A stretch of 51,851 nucleotides of DNA, taken from contig DAOPQD010000014.1 in NCBI GenBank assembly GCA_035347995.1, positions 1-51,851 of the forward strand. The letters are read 5' to 3'. This stretch comes from JAAZNO01 sp012798275. Lineage in GTDB: Bacteria > Chloroflexota > Anaerolineae > B4-G1 > SLSP01. A program made the translations under genes and the position numbers. Positions 25,064 through 33,254 of the stretch are shown piece after piece (positions within the stretch are counted from its first letter, which is position 1; each line of letters opens with the position of its first letter). The notes below the pieces were generated by a model, which ran no database searches, was not told the DNA's origin, and saw only the letters and a program-made list of their open reading frames with translations.

Positions 25064-26050
25064 TCAGGCGGGGGCCAGCGCGGCGCTGAGCAACGCCACC
25101 GTCTGTTCCACGTCTGTGACGTCCACCATTTCGGAAGGCGAGTGCACATAGCGGCAGGGGATGCTGACGCAGCCGCTGGGAACGCCACCCCGCACCAATT
25201 GCATGGCCGCCGCATCCGTCGAGCCGCCCAGCAGGATTTCCCGCTGATAGGGAATGCCGGCGCGCTCTGCGGCCGCGATCAACAGGTCCCGCACGGCGGG
25301 ATGCGCGATCATGCCGCTATCCTGCACTTTGATCGCCGGCCCTTTCCCCATCTCGACCGCCATGGGCAGGGCCTTAGGGGTGTCGCCGGTCATGGTCACG
25401 TCCACGGCAAGCGCCATGTCGGGATCAATCTTGTAGGCCGAGGTGCGTGCGCCCGAAAGGGTGACCTCTTCCTGCACGCTGAACAGGAAGTAGAGGTCGT
25501 CAGGGGTGGGGCCCAGGCGCCGCAGCGTTTCGATGAGGACGTAGCAGCCCACGCGATCGTCCAGCGTCTTGCTGATGAGACGGCGTCCCTGAGCGACCAG
25601 CGGACGCATGAAGACGGCGGGATCGCCTACCTGCACCGGCGCGTCCTCGCGGCTGCTGGCGCCTACGTCAATGTAGAGCTGTTCGAGGGCGGGAATTTTG
25701 GAGGAATCCTCGCGCCGCTCGACGGAGATCACCCCCACCGTGCCATCGGCGAAGCGCACCCGTCCCCCGATGTGCATCAACGGGCTGATGCCGCCCATGC
25801 GCGTGAACCGGAGATAGCCCTTCTCGTCAACGTAGGTGACCATCACGCCGATTTCGTCCATGTGGGCGGCCAGCACGGTCTTTTTCCCGCCGCCGGTCCC
25901 GCGTTTGAGCGCTACCAGGCTCCCTAGCGGATCCACCCAAACGGAATCCGCCAGCGGCGTGACGACTTCGCGGATGACGGCGCGGATTTCCTCTTCGTAC
26001 CCCGGAGGGCCAAAAGCCTGTGTGAGTTGGGTCAGCAGTTCCAGATCCAC
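25064..26050 (-). CDS. M42 family metallopeptidase, paralogue 1
   Basis: 328 aa. M42 (TET-like) enzymes are two-metal aminopeptidases that form hollow dodecamers and trim short peptides in the cytosol. Metal and catalytic residues are visible in AHMDEIG, DDRVGCY, SVQEEVTLSGA, AVDVTMTGD and the C-terminal CRYVHSPSEM. GGSTDAAAM is the family loop. I chose the GTG at 26050 because AAGGAG stands 6 nt before it; the longer frame would need a TTG without an RBS. It is the third of three consecutive M42 genes. Confidence 0.9.
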   Translation of the reverse strand: MDLELLTQLTQAFGPPGYEEEIRAVIREVVTPLADSVWVDPLGSLVALKRGTGGGKKTVLAAHMDEIGVMVTYVDEKGYLRFTRMGGISPLMHIGGRVRFADGTVGVISVERREDSSKIPALEQLYIDVGASSREDAPVQVGDPAVFMRPLVAQGRRLISKTLDDRVGCYVLIETLRRLGPTPDDLYFLFSVQEEVTLSGARTSAYKIDPDMALAVDVTMTGDTPKALPMAVEMGKGPAIKVQDSGMIAHPAVRDLLIAAAERAGIPYQREILLGGSTDAAAMQLVRGGVPSGCVSIPCRYVHSPSEMVDVTDVEQTVALLSAALAPA

Positions 26051-26108
26051 AGTTTGCTCCTTGTGTGAGTGAGATTGGTTTTGCCCTGGCAATGGCTCAG
26101 GACGGCCC

Positions 26109-27155
26109 TTACGGGCGTTGAATGACCTCTGGCGTCAGCTGTTCCAGGGACGCGCGCAGCAGCGCAACGGTGTGTTCCAGGTCTTGCGGATCGAGCAGCG
26201 CGACCGGGCCGTGAATGTAACGGCAGGGGATCGCCAGAGTGATCGCCGGCACGCCCTCGCGGGTGAAGTGAATAGTGCCGGCGTCGGTGCCGCCGATGCC
26301 GGGCTGTTTGAACTGGTAGGGGATGCCCGCTGCCGTAGCGACCTGGATCACCAAACGCACCAACCTCGGATCGGCGACGTAGGAGCGGTCCATGACCGTG
26401 AGGACCGGCCCCTTGCCGATCTCCGAGGTGGGACTGCCTTCTTCCTCTTTGGGCAGGTCATCGGCGATGGTGCCTTCCAGGACGAAGGCCGCCGCGGGGG
26501 CGACGGTGTAGCCCGCGACCCGCGCGCCGCGCAGCCCCACTTCTTCCTGGACGGTGAAGACGCCGAAGACGTCACAGGGGAGCGGCGGCCCCTGCAACAG
26601 CGCGACGAGGGCGGCGCAGCCGGCGCGATCATCGAAGGCCTTGCCGGCCACGAGCTGTCCCAGGGGGTGCGCGGTGGTGGCGAAGGTGATGCGGGTCCCG
26701 ATGGGGGCGAGCTCGAGCGCTTCCTCGCGGTCGTGGGCGCCGATGTCCACGGTGAGCGCGCTCACGGGGATGACGTTCTCGTCCTCATCCGCGCGGTGAA
26801 TGGCTTTGATGCCGATGACGCCGGGCCGGGCCTGGGGTCCCACGCGCACTTCCAATCCCGGCAGCAGGCGGGCGTCAATGCTGCCGGAGGTTGCCACTTT
26901 GAGGGCGCCCTCGCCGGTATGATCTACCACCATCAGGCCGACCTCGTCCATGTGGGCCGTGAGCAGCACGCGCAGGTCATGAGCGCCGGTGCCTTTCTTG
27001 TGGGCGATGAGATTGCCCATCGCGTCCACGCGCAGGCTTTCCACATGTCCCTCCAGGTGCGGACGGAGCGCCCGGCGCACTTCGATCTCGTCGCCCGAAG
27101 TCCCCGGCGTGTTGGACAGCATGTAAAGCAATTCGAGCAGGGCATCGCGGTTCAT
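26109..27155 (-). CDS. M42 family metallopeptidase, paralogue 2
   Basis: 348 aa, same fold and ligands as its neighbours: AHMDEVG, DDRAGCAAL, TVQEEVGLRGA, VLEGTIADD and CRYIHGPVA, plus the loop GGTDAGT. The acidic residue after the glutamates is in a different context (Glu in VLEGT in place of DVT), which suggests altered substrate preference. The ATG at 27155 overlaps the stop of paralogue 3 by ATGA, so translation is coupled. Confidence 0.9.
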   Translation of the reverse strand: MNRDALLELLYMLSNTPGTSGDEIEVRRALRPHLEGHVESLRVDAMGNLIAHKKGTGAHDLRVLLTAHMDEVGLMVVDHTGEGALKVATSGSIDARLLPGLEVRVGPQARPGVIGIKAIHRADEDENVIPVSALTVDIGAHDREEALELAPIGTRITFATTAHPLGQLVAGKAFDDRAGCAALVALLQGPPLPCDVFGVFTVQEEVGLRGARVAGYTVAPAAAFVLEGTIADDLPKEEEGSPTSEIGKGPVLTVMDRSYVADPRLVRLVIQVATAAGIPYQFKQPGIGGTDAGTIHFTREGVPAITLAIPCRYIHGPVALLDPQDLEHTVALLRASLEQLTPEVIQRP

Positions 27156-28207
27156 TGTTCATCCTCCCAGCGGGGACGGTAATCGGCCTCGAGGCTCGCG
27201 GTGAAAGCGGCCAGCAACCGCGCGGTACGTTCAACGTCGCGCAGGGCGAGCGTCTCCACCGGCTGATGCATGTAGCGCAGGGGAATGCCGAGCAGGCCGC
27301 AGGGGATACCTTCCCGCGCCGTTTGGATGCTCCACGCATCGGTACCGCTATGGCCGGGCAGGGGTTCGAGGGCGGTGGGAATTTCCTCACTTTTGGCGAC
27401 GTCGCGCAGCCGTTGGACGAGCTGCGGGTGGAAGTTGGGGCCTATGCCGATGGTAGGGCCCTTGTCAAGGGGGAAAGTGCCGCCGCCATTATCATCGGCC
27501 TGTTTGCCAAAGGTCACGTCCAGGGCGATGGCGAGCGTCGGATTGAGTCCAAAGGCGCTGGTCAGCGCGCCCTTCGCGCCGACTTCTTCTTGCACGGTAG
27601 CGACGGCGTAGAAATCCCAGGCGTGTTCGCGGCGGCGCAACTGCTGCAACGCCAGCGTGAGCGCGGCGACGGAGGCGCGATTATCCAGGGCTTTCCCGGC
27701 GACCAGGTCGTTCTGCAGGCGGATGAGCGGACGTTGGATGGAAACCGGCGCGCCAATGGAGACGCGCGCGACGACCTCGGCGTGCGGCAGGCCGACATCC
27801 ACAAAGAGTTTTTCCCATGGGACAATGCGTCCGCGCTCATCGGCGCTCAGGACGTGAGGGGGCCGGGTGCCGATGATGCCGGGCAGGTCTTCCTGGCCGT
27901 GCACCGTCACTTCCAGTCCCAGCAGCGCGCGGCAATCCGTTCCGCCGATGCGGTGGACGTGCAGGAATCCCTTTTCGATGCCGGTGACGATGAGCGCGAT
28001 TTCATCCATGTGGGCGGCGCTCATCAATGCCGGGCGGGGTTCCGCGCCGTTGCCGCGTTGCAGGGCGATGAGGTTGCCCATGGCGTCGGTGCGCAGCTCG
28101 TCGCTCCAGGGTTCCCAGAGAGGGCGGAGGACGTCACTGACCGCCGCTTCGCGTCCAGAAGGTCCGACGGCTGCGCTCAGTTGTTGGATCAGTTCGAGGG
28201 TATTCAA
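27152..28207 (-). CDS. M42 family metallopeptidase, paralogue 3
   Basis: 351 aa and first of the three M42 genes in transcription order. Ligand motifs are AHMDEIA, DNRASVAAL (an Asn where the siblings have DDR), TVQEEVGAKGA, ALDVTFGK and LRYMHQPVE, with GHSGTDAW as the loop. The likely start is the TTG at 28207, preceded at 4 nt by AAAGGAG and followed by NTLELIQQL, which aligns with the sibling N-termini. The upstream in-frame extension is Pro/Arg-rich and unlikely. Confidence 0.88.
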   Translation of the reverse strand: MNTLELIQQLSAAVGPSGREAAVSDVLRPLWEPWSDELRTDAMGNLIALQRGNGAEPRPALMSAAHMDEIALIVTGIEKGFLHVHRIGGTDCRALLGLEVTVHGQEDLPGIIGTRPPHVLSADERGRIVPWEKLFVDVGLPHAEVVARVSIGAPVSIQRPLIRLQNDLVAGKALDNRASVAALTLALQQLRRREHAWDFYAVATVQEEVGAKGALTSAFGLNPTLAIALDVTFGKQADDNGGGTFPLDKGPTIGIGPNFHPQLVQRLRDVAKSEEIPTALEPLPGHSGTDAWSIQTAREGIPCGLLGIPLRYMHQPVETLALRDVERTARLLAAFTASLEADYRPRWEDEQ

Positions 28208-28384
28208 GGGGCTCCTTTCACTCCGGCGAAGATAGCATCCAGCAGGGGGTGAGCCGCGAGGAGGGAAGGAGGGCTGGCTCACCTGTGCCTGGCTGGGCGA
28301 CGGTATAAACTTCCGGCATGGCCGCGCTGCGATGGCTGACCGGAGCGCGGCTTGGGAGTGCGGAAATGCCGGGGAATGCAGGTG

Positions 28385-28921
28385 TCATGGCGCGGGTGGG
28401 GTGATGACCGCTGTGGCGGTGACCGTGGGTGTCGCCGTCAGGGTGGGTGTCAGCGTCGGCGATGCCGTCGGCGTGGCGGTGGGCGATGCCGTCGGCGTGG
28501 CGGTGGGCGACGCGGTTGGCGTGGGTGTGGCGGTCGCGGTGGGCGTCGGGGTGGCGGTCTCGGTGGATGTCGGCGCTGACGTTTCAGTTGGTGTTGGGGT
28601 GAGCGTCGGCGTTGACGTTTCAGTTGGTGTTGGGGTGGGCGTCGGCGTTTGGGTGGGCGTCGCCGTGGGGGTGAAGGTGGGCGGGAACCACTGGGTGGGG
28701 GTGGGCGGGAGGGCGTGCGGCGTCGTCGTGCCGGGGCCGACCACATACGGCGTCTCGCTTGGCAGCGGGGTTGCCTGGGGGGTGGCGGTGGCCGTGGCGG
28801 TCGAGCGTGCCCCGGGGCGCAGGCTCAGCGCGATGAATCCCAGGCAGTAGCAGGGAAGGGTCGCCAGGATGATGGTGATCAGGATGGTATAAATGGGTTT
28901 TTGCGTCCGCAGATTTTCCAT
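28385..28921 (-). CDS. Membrane-anchored Thr/Pro-rich protein
   Basis: 178 aa. A short basic N-terminus, one membrane segment (about 11-33) and then some 140 residues almost entirely of Thr, Pro, Ala and Ser in TPT/ATPT repeats with no folded domain. It is probably a surface-exposed stalk; similar tracts link domains in other proteins of this window (lipoprotein 10685, hydrolase 11801). The DNA shows recent internal duplications (28461-28508 and 28578-28649). The ATG lies downstream of a good promoter, but no strong RBS is seen. Function unknown. Confidence 0.7.
   Translation of the reverse strand: MENLRTQKPIYTILITIILATLPCYCLGFIALSLRPGARSTATATATPQATPLPSETPYVVGPGTTTPHALPPTPTQWFPPTFTPTATPTQTPTPTPTPTETSTPTLTPTPTETSAPTSTETATPTPTATATPTPTASPTATPTASPTATPTASPTLTPTLTATPTVTATAVITPPAP
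28461..28508 (+). repeat. Perfect 24-bp tandem duplication in the TPT-rich gene
   Basis: Two identical 24-bp units (28461-28484 and 28485-28508) encode eight-residue Thr/Pro/Ala/Ser repeats on the minus strand. Confidence 0.85.
28578..28649 (+). repeat. 36-bp tandem duplication in the TPT-rich gene
   Basis: Two 36-bp units (28578-28613 and 28614-28649) differ at one base and encode 12-residue Thr/Pro-rich repeats on the minus strand. Confidence 0.85.
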
Positions 28922-28950
28922 GCTTGTGTCTCGCTGCCACGATCAAAATC

Positions 28951-28978
28951 ATCATAGCAGTTTTCGGGGGGATGTCAA
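28951..28978 (-). promoter_or_regulatory. Promoter of the TPT-rich protein gene
   Basis: Minus strand: -35 TTGACA (28978-28973), 16-nt spacer, -10 TATGAT (28956-28951). The ATG at 28921 is about 23 nt past the expected start point. Confidence 0.7.
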
Positions 28979-29071
28979 TGATCCGCGTTTCATCTTAGGG
29001 CTTATCAATGCTTTGACTAGAACCGCACGAAGGGGTGTAAATGGTAAGAAACAGTCATTGGAGGTGTGCCC

Positions 29072-29561
29072 ATGACTGTTTCAACCGTTACCACGATCAA
29101 TCTGCTAGCGAAATTGCAGGATGTGCTCGATGCCCGGCGGCGCCAGGGGCGGCTCTATCCCCTGGCAAGTGTGTTGGGCATGCTGATCTTAGCCGCCTTG
29201 AACGGCGAGGGTAATTTGCGCGGGATGCTGGGCTGGTGGGAACATCATTGGCAGCAATTCTTCCGGCCGCTGGGTTTCAAGGTGGGAACGCCTGTGCCAG
29301 TCTACGGCACCGTCTGGCGCGTCCTCCATCTCCTCCGCTGGCCACGCTCGAAAGCGTGTTGGGGCGTGGTTGGCGACGGGCGCGGTGGAGGACGAGGTTA
29401 CGGTGGCGCTGGATGACAAGCGATTGCGGAGAAGTGACCTGCTGGCGTTGCAGGTAGTGACGGCGGCGGCACAGGGGCTGGGGATGGTGCTTGGCCAAGA
29501 ATTAGCGGAGCGCCAGGACGAAGTGGCAGCGCGGTTAGCTTTATTGGGACGCTTACCGGGT
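29072..29561 (+). pseudogene. ISAs1-family transposase remnant
   Basis: The start (ATG after TTGGAGG) encodes an N-terminal domain typical of ISAs1/H-repeat transposases: RRRQGRLYPLASVLGMLIL and LRGMLGWWEHH. Homology continues in shifted frames, first LATLESVLG, then WLATGAVEDEV, VALDDKRLRR (normally DGKxLRGS) and LQVVTAAAQGLGMVLGQ. It stops near 29561, before the catalytic centre is complete. So there are at least two frameshifts and a 3' truncation, about 25 bp from the livF stop on the opposite strand. I saw no clear terminal inverted repeats. Confidence 0.75.
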
Positions 29562-29585
29562 TGCCGGCCGGCGCAGCTATCGCCC

Positions 29586-30341
29586 CTATGCGGGCTGGTC
29601 CTTCCTTTGCAGTCTTCCGCCCCCCAAATACGCAGCCTTTACGTGGTCGTTCTCCCTGAGCCGGGCCGCCGTGTCATGCAGTGCGATTTTCCCGGTCTCC
29701 AAAATATAGCCATAGTTCGCAATCCCCAGGGCCTTGCGCGCGTTCTGTTCTACCAGCAGGATGGTGACCCCTTCCTCCTCGTGGATTTTCTGGATCACCC
29801 GAAAGATTTCGGATACCAAAATCGGCGCCAGTCCTAACGAAGGCTCATCCAGGAGCAGAATTCGGGGTCGCGAGATCAATCCTCTGCCAATCGCCAGCAT
29901 CTGTTGTTCTCCGCCCGAAAGCGTTCCGGCTAACTGTTTCTTTCTGTCCCTTAAAATCGGGAAGAGCTCATATACCCAGTCCAGGTTCTGTTGGAGTGCT
30001 TGAGGCGCAATCTTGCCGCGAACACTCCAGGCGCCCAGGTTGAGGTTTTCCTCAACGGAAAGTGTTGCGAAGACCCGGCGTCCTTCTGGAATGTGCATAA
30101 TCCCCATTCCGGCCAATCGAAACGCCGGGTATTGGCTCAGGTCCGCGCCCTTCAATGTGATGGACCCGGTTTTGATGGGAACCAGGCCGGAAATGGCTTT
30201 GAGCAAGGTGGTTTTGCCGGCGCCGTTAGCGCCCAAAACGGCTACCACATCCCCTTCCTGTATTTCAAAAGCGACGCCTTTGAGCGCTTCGACGGCGCCG
30301 TAAGCTACGGTAAGATTCTTGATGGCAAGCAGCGTGCTCAT
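29586..30341 (-). CDS. livF: Branched-chain amino acid ABC transporter ATPase LivF
   Basis: 251 aa. Walker A GANGAGKTT, signature LSGGEQQ, Walker B ILLLDEPSLGL and the switch His region are intact. IPEGRRVFATLSVEENL is characteristic of LivF. The ATG at 30341 has AAGGAGG upstream; a longer frame has no support. After the usual AYLGG end there are about ten extra residues (GRLQRKDQPA). The transposase remnant on the other strand starts just beyond, so this tail may derive from that insertion. It follows the LivM-LivG gene by 1 nt. Confidence 0.95.
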   Translation of the reverse strand: MSTLLAIKNLTVAYGAVEALKGVAFEIQEGDVVAVLGANGAGKTTLLKAISGLVPIKTGSITLKGADLSQYPAFRLAGMGIMHIPEGRRVFATLSVEENLNLGAWSVRGKIAPQALQQNLDWVYELFPILRDRKKQLAGTLSGGEQQMLAIGRGLISRPRILLLDEPSLGLAPILVSEIFRVIQKIHEEEGVTILLVEQNARKALGIANYGYILETGKIALHDTAARLRENDHVKAAYLGGGRLQRKDQPA

Positions 30342-30342
30342 C

Positions 30343-32214
30343 TTACTCCTCCTTTCCAAGATAAGCCTCAATGACCTTGGGGTTGTTGTAGATATTCTGT
30401 GGGAGGTCTTCGGCAATCTTGTAGCCCATGTCCATCACGGTTACCCGGTCCGAGATGCCCATGACGACATTCATATCGTGCTCGATGAGCAGGATGGTGA
30501 AGCCTTCGTGTACCAGGCGCGTGAGGAATTCCATGAGCTCCTCGGTTTCTTTGTCATTCAATCCCGAGGATGGCTCATCCAGAATGAGCAGCTGGGGGTC
30601 AGAAGCCAGCGCGCGAGCGATTTCCAGCATCTTTTGCTTGCCATAGGGCAAGTTCCGTGCCAATTCATTGCGGTAGTCCCAGAGCCCCACCTGGTGCAAA
30701 CGGCGCGCCGCGGCTTCCAGAATGGTACGCTCCTCTTTCTGCTGCCCAGCGAAGTGGAAGAGCGCCGGCCAGACGCCGTGATGGGCATGGCAGTGCGGGC
30801 CAGACATGACATTTTCGATGCAGGTCAGCGACGGGAACAGGCGGATGTTCTGAAAGGTCCGCGCAATTCCCTTGGCGATAATGCGGTGCGGCTTGAGCCG
30901 GGTGATGTCCTCGCCCATGAACAGTACTTTGCCGGAGTGGGGATGATAAATCCCGGTGATGACATTGAAGAGGGTGGTCTTTCCTGCGCCGTTAGGGCCA
31001 ATCAGCGCCGTAATCTGCCCTTTTCTCACTTTGAGGTCGAACTGGTTCACCGCTACAAGTCCGCCGAACTGCATCGTTATCTGTTGGGTTTCCAGAACGA
31101 TGGCATTCTCTGCAGGCTGAACGGCCCCCGCACTTGCCACGGGGGCCGCTCTCAGGGCCTCCTGCAGGAAGGCATCCTCGTCCGCCGGCAACCTGGAGAT
31201 ACCGAGGCCGCGGAGACCCGCCCGTTCCCTTTTGCGTGGCAAAATGCCGCCAGGCCGAAATACCATCATCGCCACCAGCGCCGCCCCGAAGAAGAGCAAG
31301 CGGTAGCTGGCGAACTGCCTGAAAATCTCGGGGAAGACCACGATAATGGTGGCGCCCAGAAGATTCCCGGGAATCGAACCTAAGCCGCCCAACAGGACGA
31401 TGACGAAGATCAGGCAAGATTCCATAAAGGTGAAGTTGCTGGGAGACACAATCATCATCTTGGAGCCGTAGATATTGCCGGCGACACCCGCGAGCGCCGT
31501 GCCGATAACGAAGGCTAAAAGTTTGTAGTGGCGCACGTTGATGCCGCTGGCTTCCGCCGCGATTTCATCTTCCCGAATGTAGTTCCATGCCCGACCCACT
31601 CTCGATTTTTGCAGGTTAATCAGCCCAATAATGACCAGCGCGATAATGACCCAGATGTAGTAATAGAACTGGGTGGGGGATTGGATGGCGAAAAGTCCAA
31701 AATCAGGGTTGCCCACACCTGTAATCCCATTGGCCCCTTTCGTCAGGTCAAAGGGATTGTTCAGCGCCGTGATGCGGACAATTTCCCCAATACCAATGGT
31801 GACAATGCACAGATAATCACCGCGCAGGTGGATGATGGGGGAGGTCACGAGATAGGCAAAACCGCCCGCAATCAGCGCGCTCAATGGGAGCAGCAGCAAA
31901 ATGGGCACCTGGAATTGCGTGTAGAGGATGGCGGTGGTATAGGCGCCAATCGCATAGAATGCCGCGTGACCCAGGTTAAACAGTCCTACTTCTCCCAAGA
32001 TGATATTCAGGCTCAGCCCCAGCAGGACGTAGATCCCGACAAAAAAAGCCACGTCAATCCAGTAGCTGTTCACAAAGGGCAGAAAGGGGTAGGCGATAAG
32101 CAGCGCAATCAAGAGCGCCAGGAGCCCTCGGGATTTTCTGCCTTTGGCGGGTGCTTCTTGCCGCCCCTGAAATTTTAGCAGGCGCGGTAACCCCTTTGGA
32201 GTTAGCGGGTTCAT
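30343..32214 (-). CDS. livMG: Branched-chain amino acid ABC transporter, LivM permease-LivG ATPase fusion
   Basis: 623 aa. Residues 30-325 form the LivM-type permease (hydrophobic segments; the LGEVGLFNLGHAAFYAIGAY and GGLGSIPGNLLGA regions). After a 40-residue Ala-rich linker comes LivG: Walker A GPNGAGKTT (about 406-414), GIARTFQNIRLFPSLT, the LivG-type signature LPYGKQKM, Walker B LLILDEPSSGLN and IEHDMNVVMGISD. The ATG at 32214 is 2 nt past the livH stop. Such permease-ATPase fusions are known in this transporter family. It works with LivH, LivF and the binding protein at 33255. Confidence 0.95.
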   Translation of the reverse strand: MNPLTPKGLPRLLKFQGRQEAPAKGRKSRGLLALLIALLIAYPFLPFVNSYWIDVAFFVGIYVLLGLSLNIILGEVGLFNLGHAAFYAIGAYTTAILYTQFQVPILLLLPLSALIAGGFAYLVTSPIIHLRGDYLCIVTIGIGEIVRITALNNPFDLTKGANGITGVGNPDFGLFAIQSPTQFYYYIWVIIALVIIGLINLQKSRVGRAWNYIREDEIAAEASGINVRHYKLLAFVIGTALAGVAGNIYGSKMMIVSPSNFTFMESCLIFVIVLLGGLGSIPGNLLGATIIVVFPEIFRQFASYRLLFFGAALVAMMVFRPGGILPRKRERAGLRGLGISRLPADEDAFLQEALRAAPVASAGAVQPAENAIVLETQQITMQFGGLVAVNQFDLKVRKGQITALIGPNGAGKTTLFNVITGIYHPHSGKVLFMGEDITRLKPHRIIAKGIARTFQNIRLFPSLTCIENVMSGPHCHAHHGVWPALFHFAGQQKEERTILEAAARRLHQVGLWDYRNELARNLPYGKQKMLEIARALASDPQLLILDEPSSGLNDKETEELMEFLTRLVHEGFTILLIEHDMNVVMGISDRVTVMDMGYKIAEDLPQNIYNNPKVIEAYLGKEE

Positions 32215-32216
32215 GG

Positions 32217-33131
32217 TTAGACTTTCTCGGCGATTTTCTCGCCGATGAGGCCGGTGGGCCTGACGATGAGAATGATGATGAGGATGATAAAGACAAAGAC
32301 GTTTTTCCAGGCGCCGGACACAAGACCCTCGAAGAGCGCTTCCATCAAGCCCAGCATGATGCCGCCGAGCATCGCGCCGGGAATGTTCCCGATGCCCCCC
32401 AGAATCACGGCGGTAAATGCTTTCAGCCCGTAGCTCCATCCGAGGTTGAAGATGATGCGGGTATAGTTCAGCCCGGCAAAGACCCCTGCCAGGGCGCCCA
32501 GCGCCGGTCCCACGAAAAAGACGAAGAGGATGATTTTTCGGAAATCAATGCCCATCAACGTCGCGGTCTCACGGTCCAGGGCCATCGCGCGGACGGCGGC
32601 GCCGAACAGGGTTTTCTCGACGATGAAGTAGATTAAGGCCATCAGCGCAAAGGCTACCAGAATGGTCACGAGCTTGAGGATGGTAATTCTGAAATCCCCA
32701 AATAGCAGAATACTGCCGGATGGAATGCTGGTGGCGGGATAGGCCTGGAACCGTGGACCCCAGACGGCCATGATGCCATTCGAGATGAAAATTGAAGCGC
32801 CCAAGGCTGAGACCACTAGCGGCAAACGGCCCGCTTTGTAAACGGGGGCATAGGCCACCCGTTCGAGCAGCAGGCCGGCAATGCCGATGCCCAGCATGGC
32901 GCCCAGAACTGCGACGACCACGCCGCCCCAGACGCCAAAAGTGGTCGTCACCCAACCGCCGCCAATGACCAGTAGCGTATATCCCAGATAACTGCCCAGA
33001 GTAAACAGGTCGCCATGAGCGAAATTGATGAGTTTCATGATGCCATAGACCATCGAATATCCCATGGCCACCAGGGCATAGAAAGTGCCGATGGTCAGGC
33101 CATTCACTAATTGTTCGAGAAGCACTTGCAT
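32217..33131 (-). CDS. livH: Branched-chain amino acid ABC transporter permease LivH
   Basis: 304 aa, eight or so membrane segments. LivH-type motifs are NGLTIGTFYALVAMGYSMVY, INFAHGDLFTLGSY, AMALDRETATLMGI and GGIGNIPGAMLGG. The ATG at 33131 was chosen for GAGGAG upstream and the standard N-terminus; a 17-codon extension is unsupported. It lies between the binding-protein gene and the fused livMG. Confidence 0.95.
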   Translation of the reverse strand: MQVLLEQLVNGLTIGTFYALVAMGYSMVYGIMKLINFAHGDLFTLGSYLGYTLLVIGGGWVTTTFGVWGGVVVAVLGAMLGIGIAGLLLERVAYAPVYKAGRLPLVVSALGASIFISNGIMAVWGPRFQAYPATSIPSGSILLFGDFRITILKLVTILVAFALMALIYFIVEKTLFGAAVRAMALDRETATLMGIDFRKIILFVFFVGPALGALAGVFAGLNYTRIIFNLGWSYGLKAFTAVILGGIGNIPGAMLGGIMLGLMEALFEGLVSGAWKNVFVFIILIIILIVRPTGLIGEKIAEKV

Positions 33132-33209
33132 AAAAGAATCTCCTCTCTCGTAGTTCCACCGGGAGCGCCCGCGCACCCTCACCCTCGCCCTCGCATGTCA
33201 GGCTGCCAT

Positions 33210-33221
33210 GGGGGCGCCCCC
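33210..33221. other. GC-rich palindrome between binding-protein gene and livH
   Basis: GGGGGCGCCCCC, extendable with flanking GC, sits in the 123-bp gap between the livK-type gene and livH. A hairpin here is often used to set high binding-protein and lower permease expression; that role is inferred. Confidence 0.35.
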
Positions 33222-33254
33222 GGTGATTTAGCCGGCCTTACGGTCCGGGGGATC

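Noticed and set aside
28450..28650. CRISPR-like array
   Set aside because: The repeats are head-to-tail coding duplications without spacers and lie in a Thr/Pro-rich reading frame.
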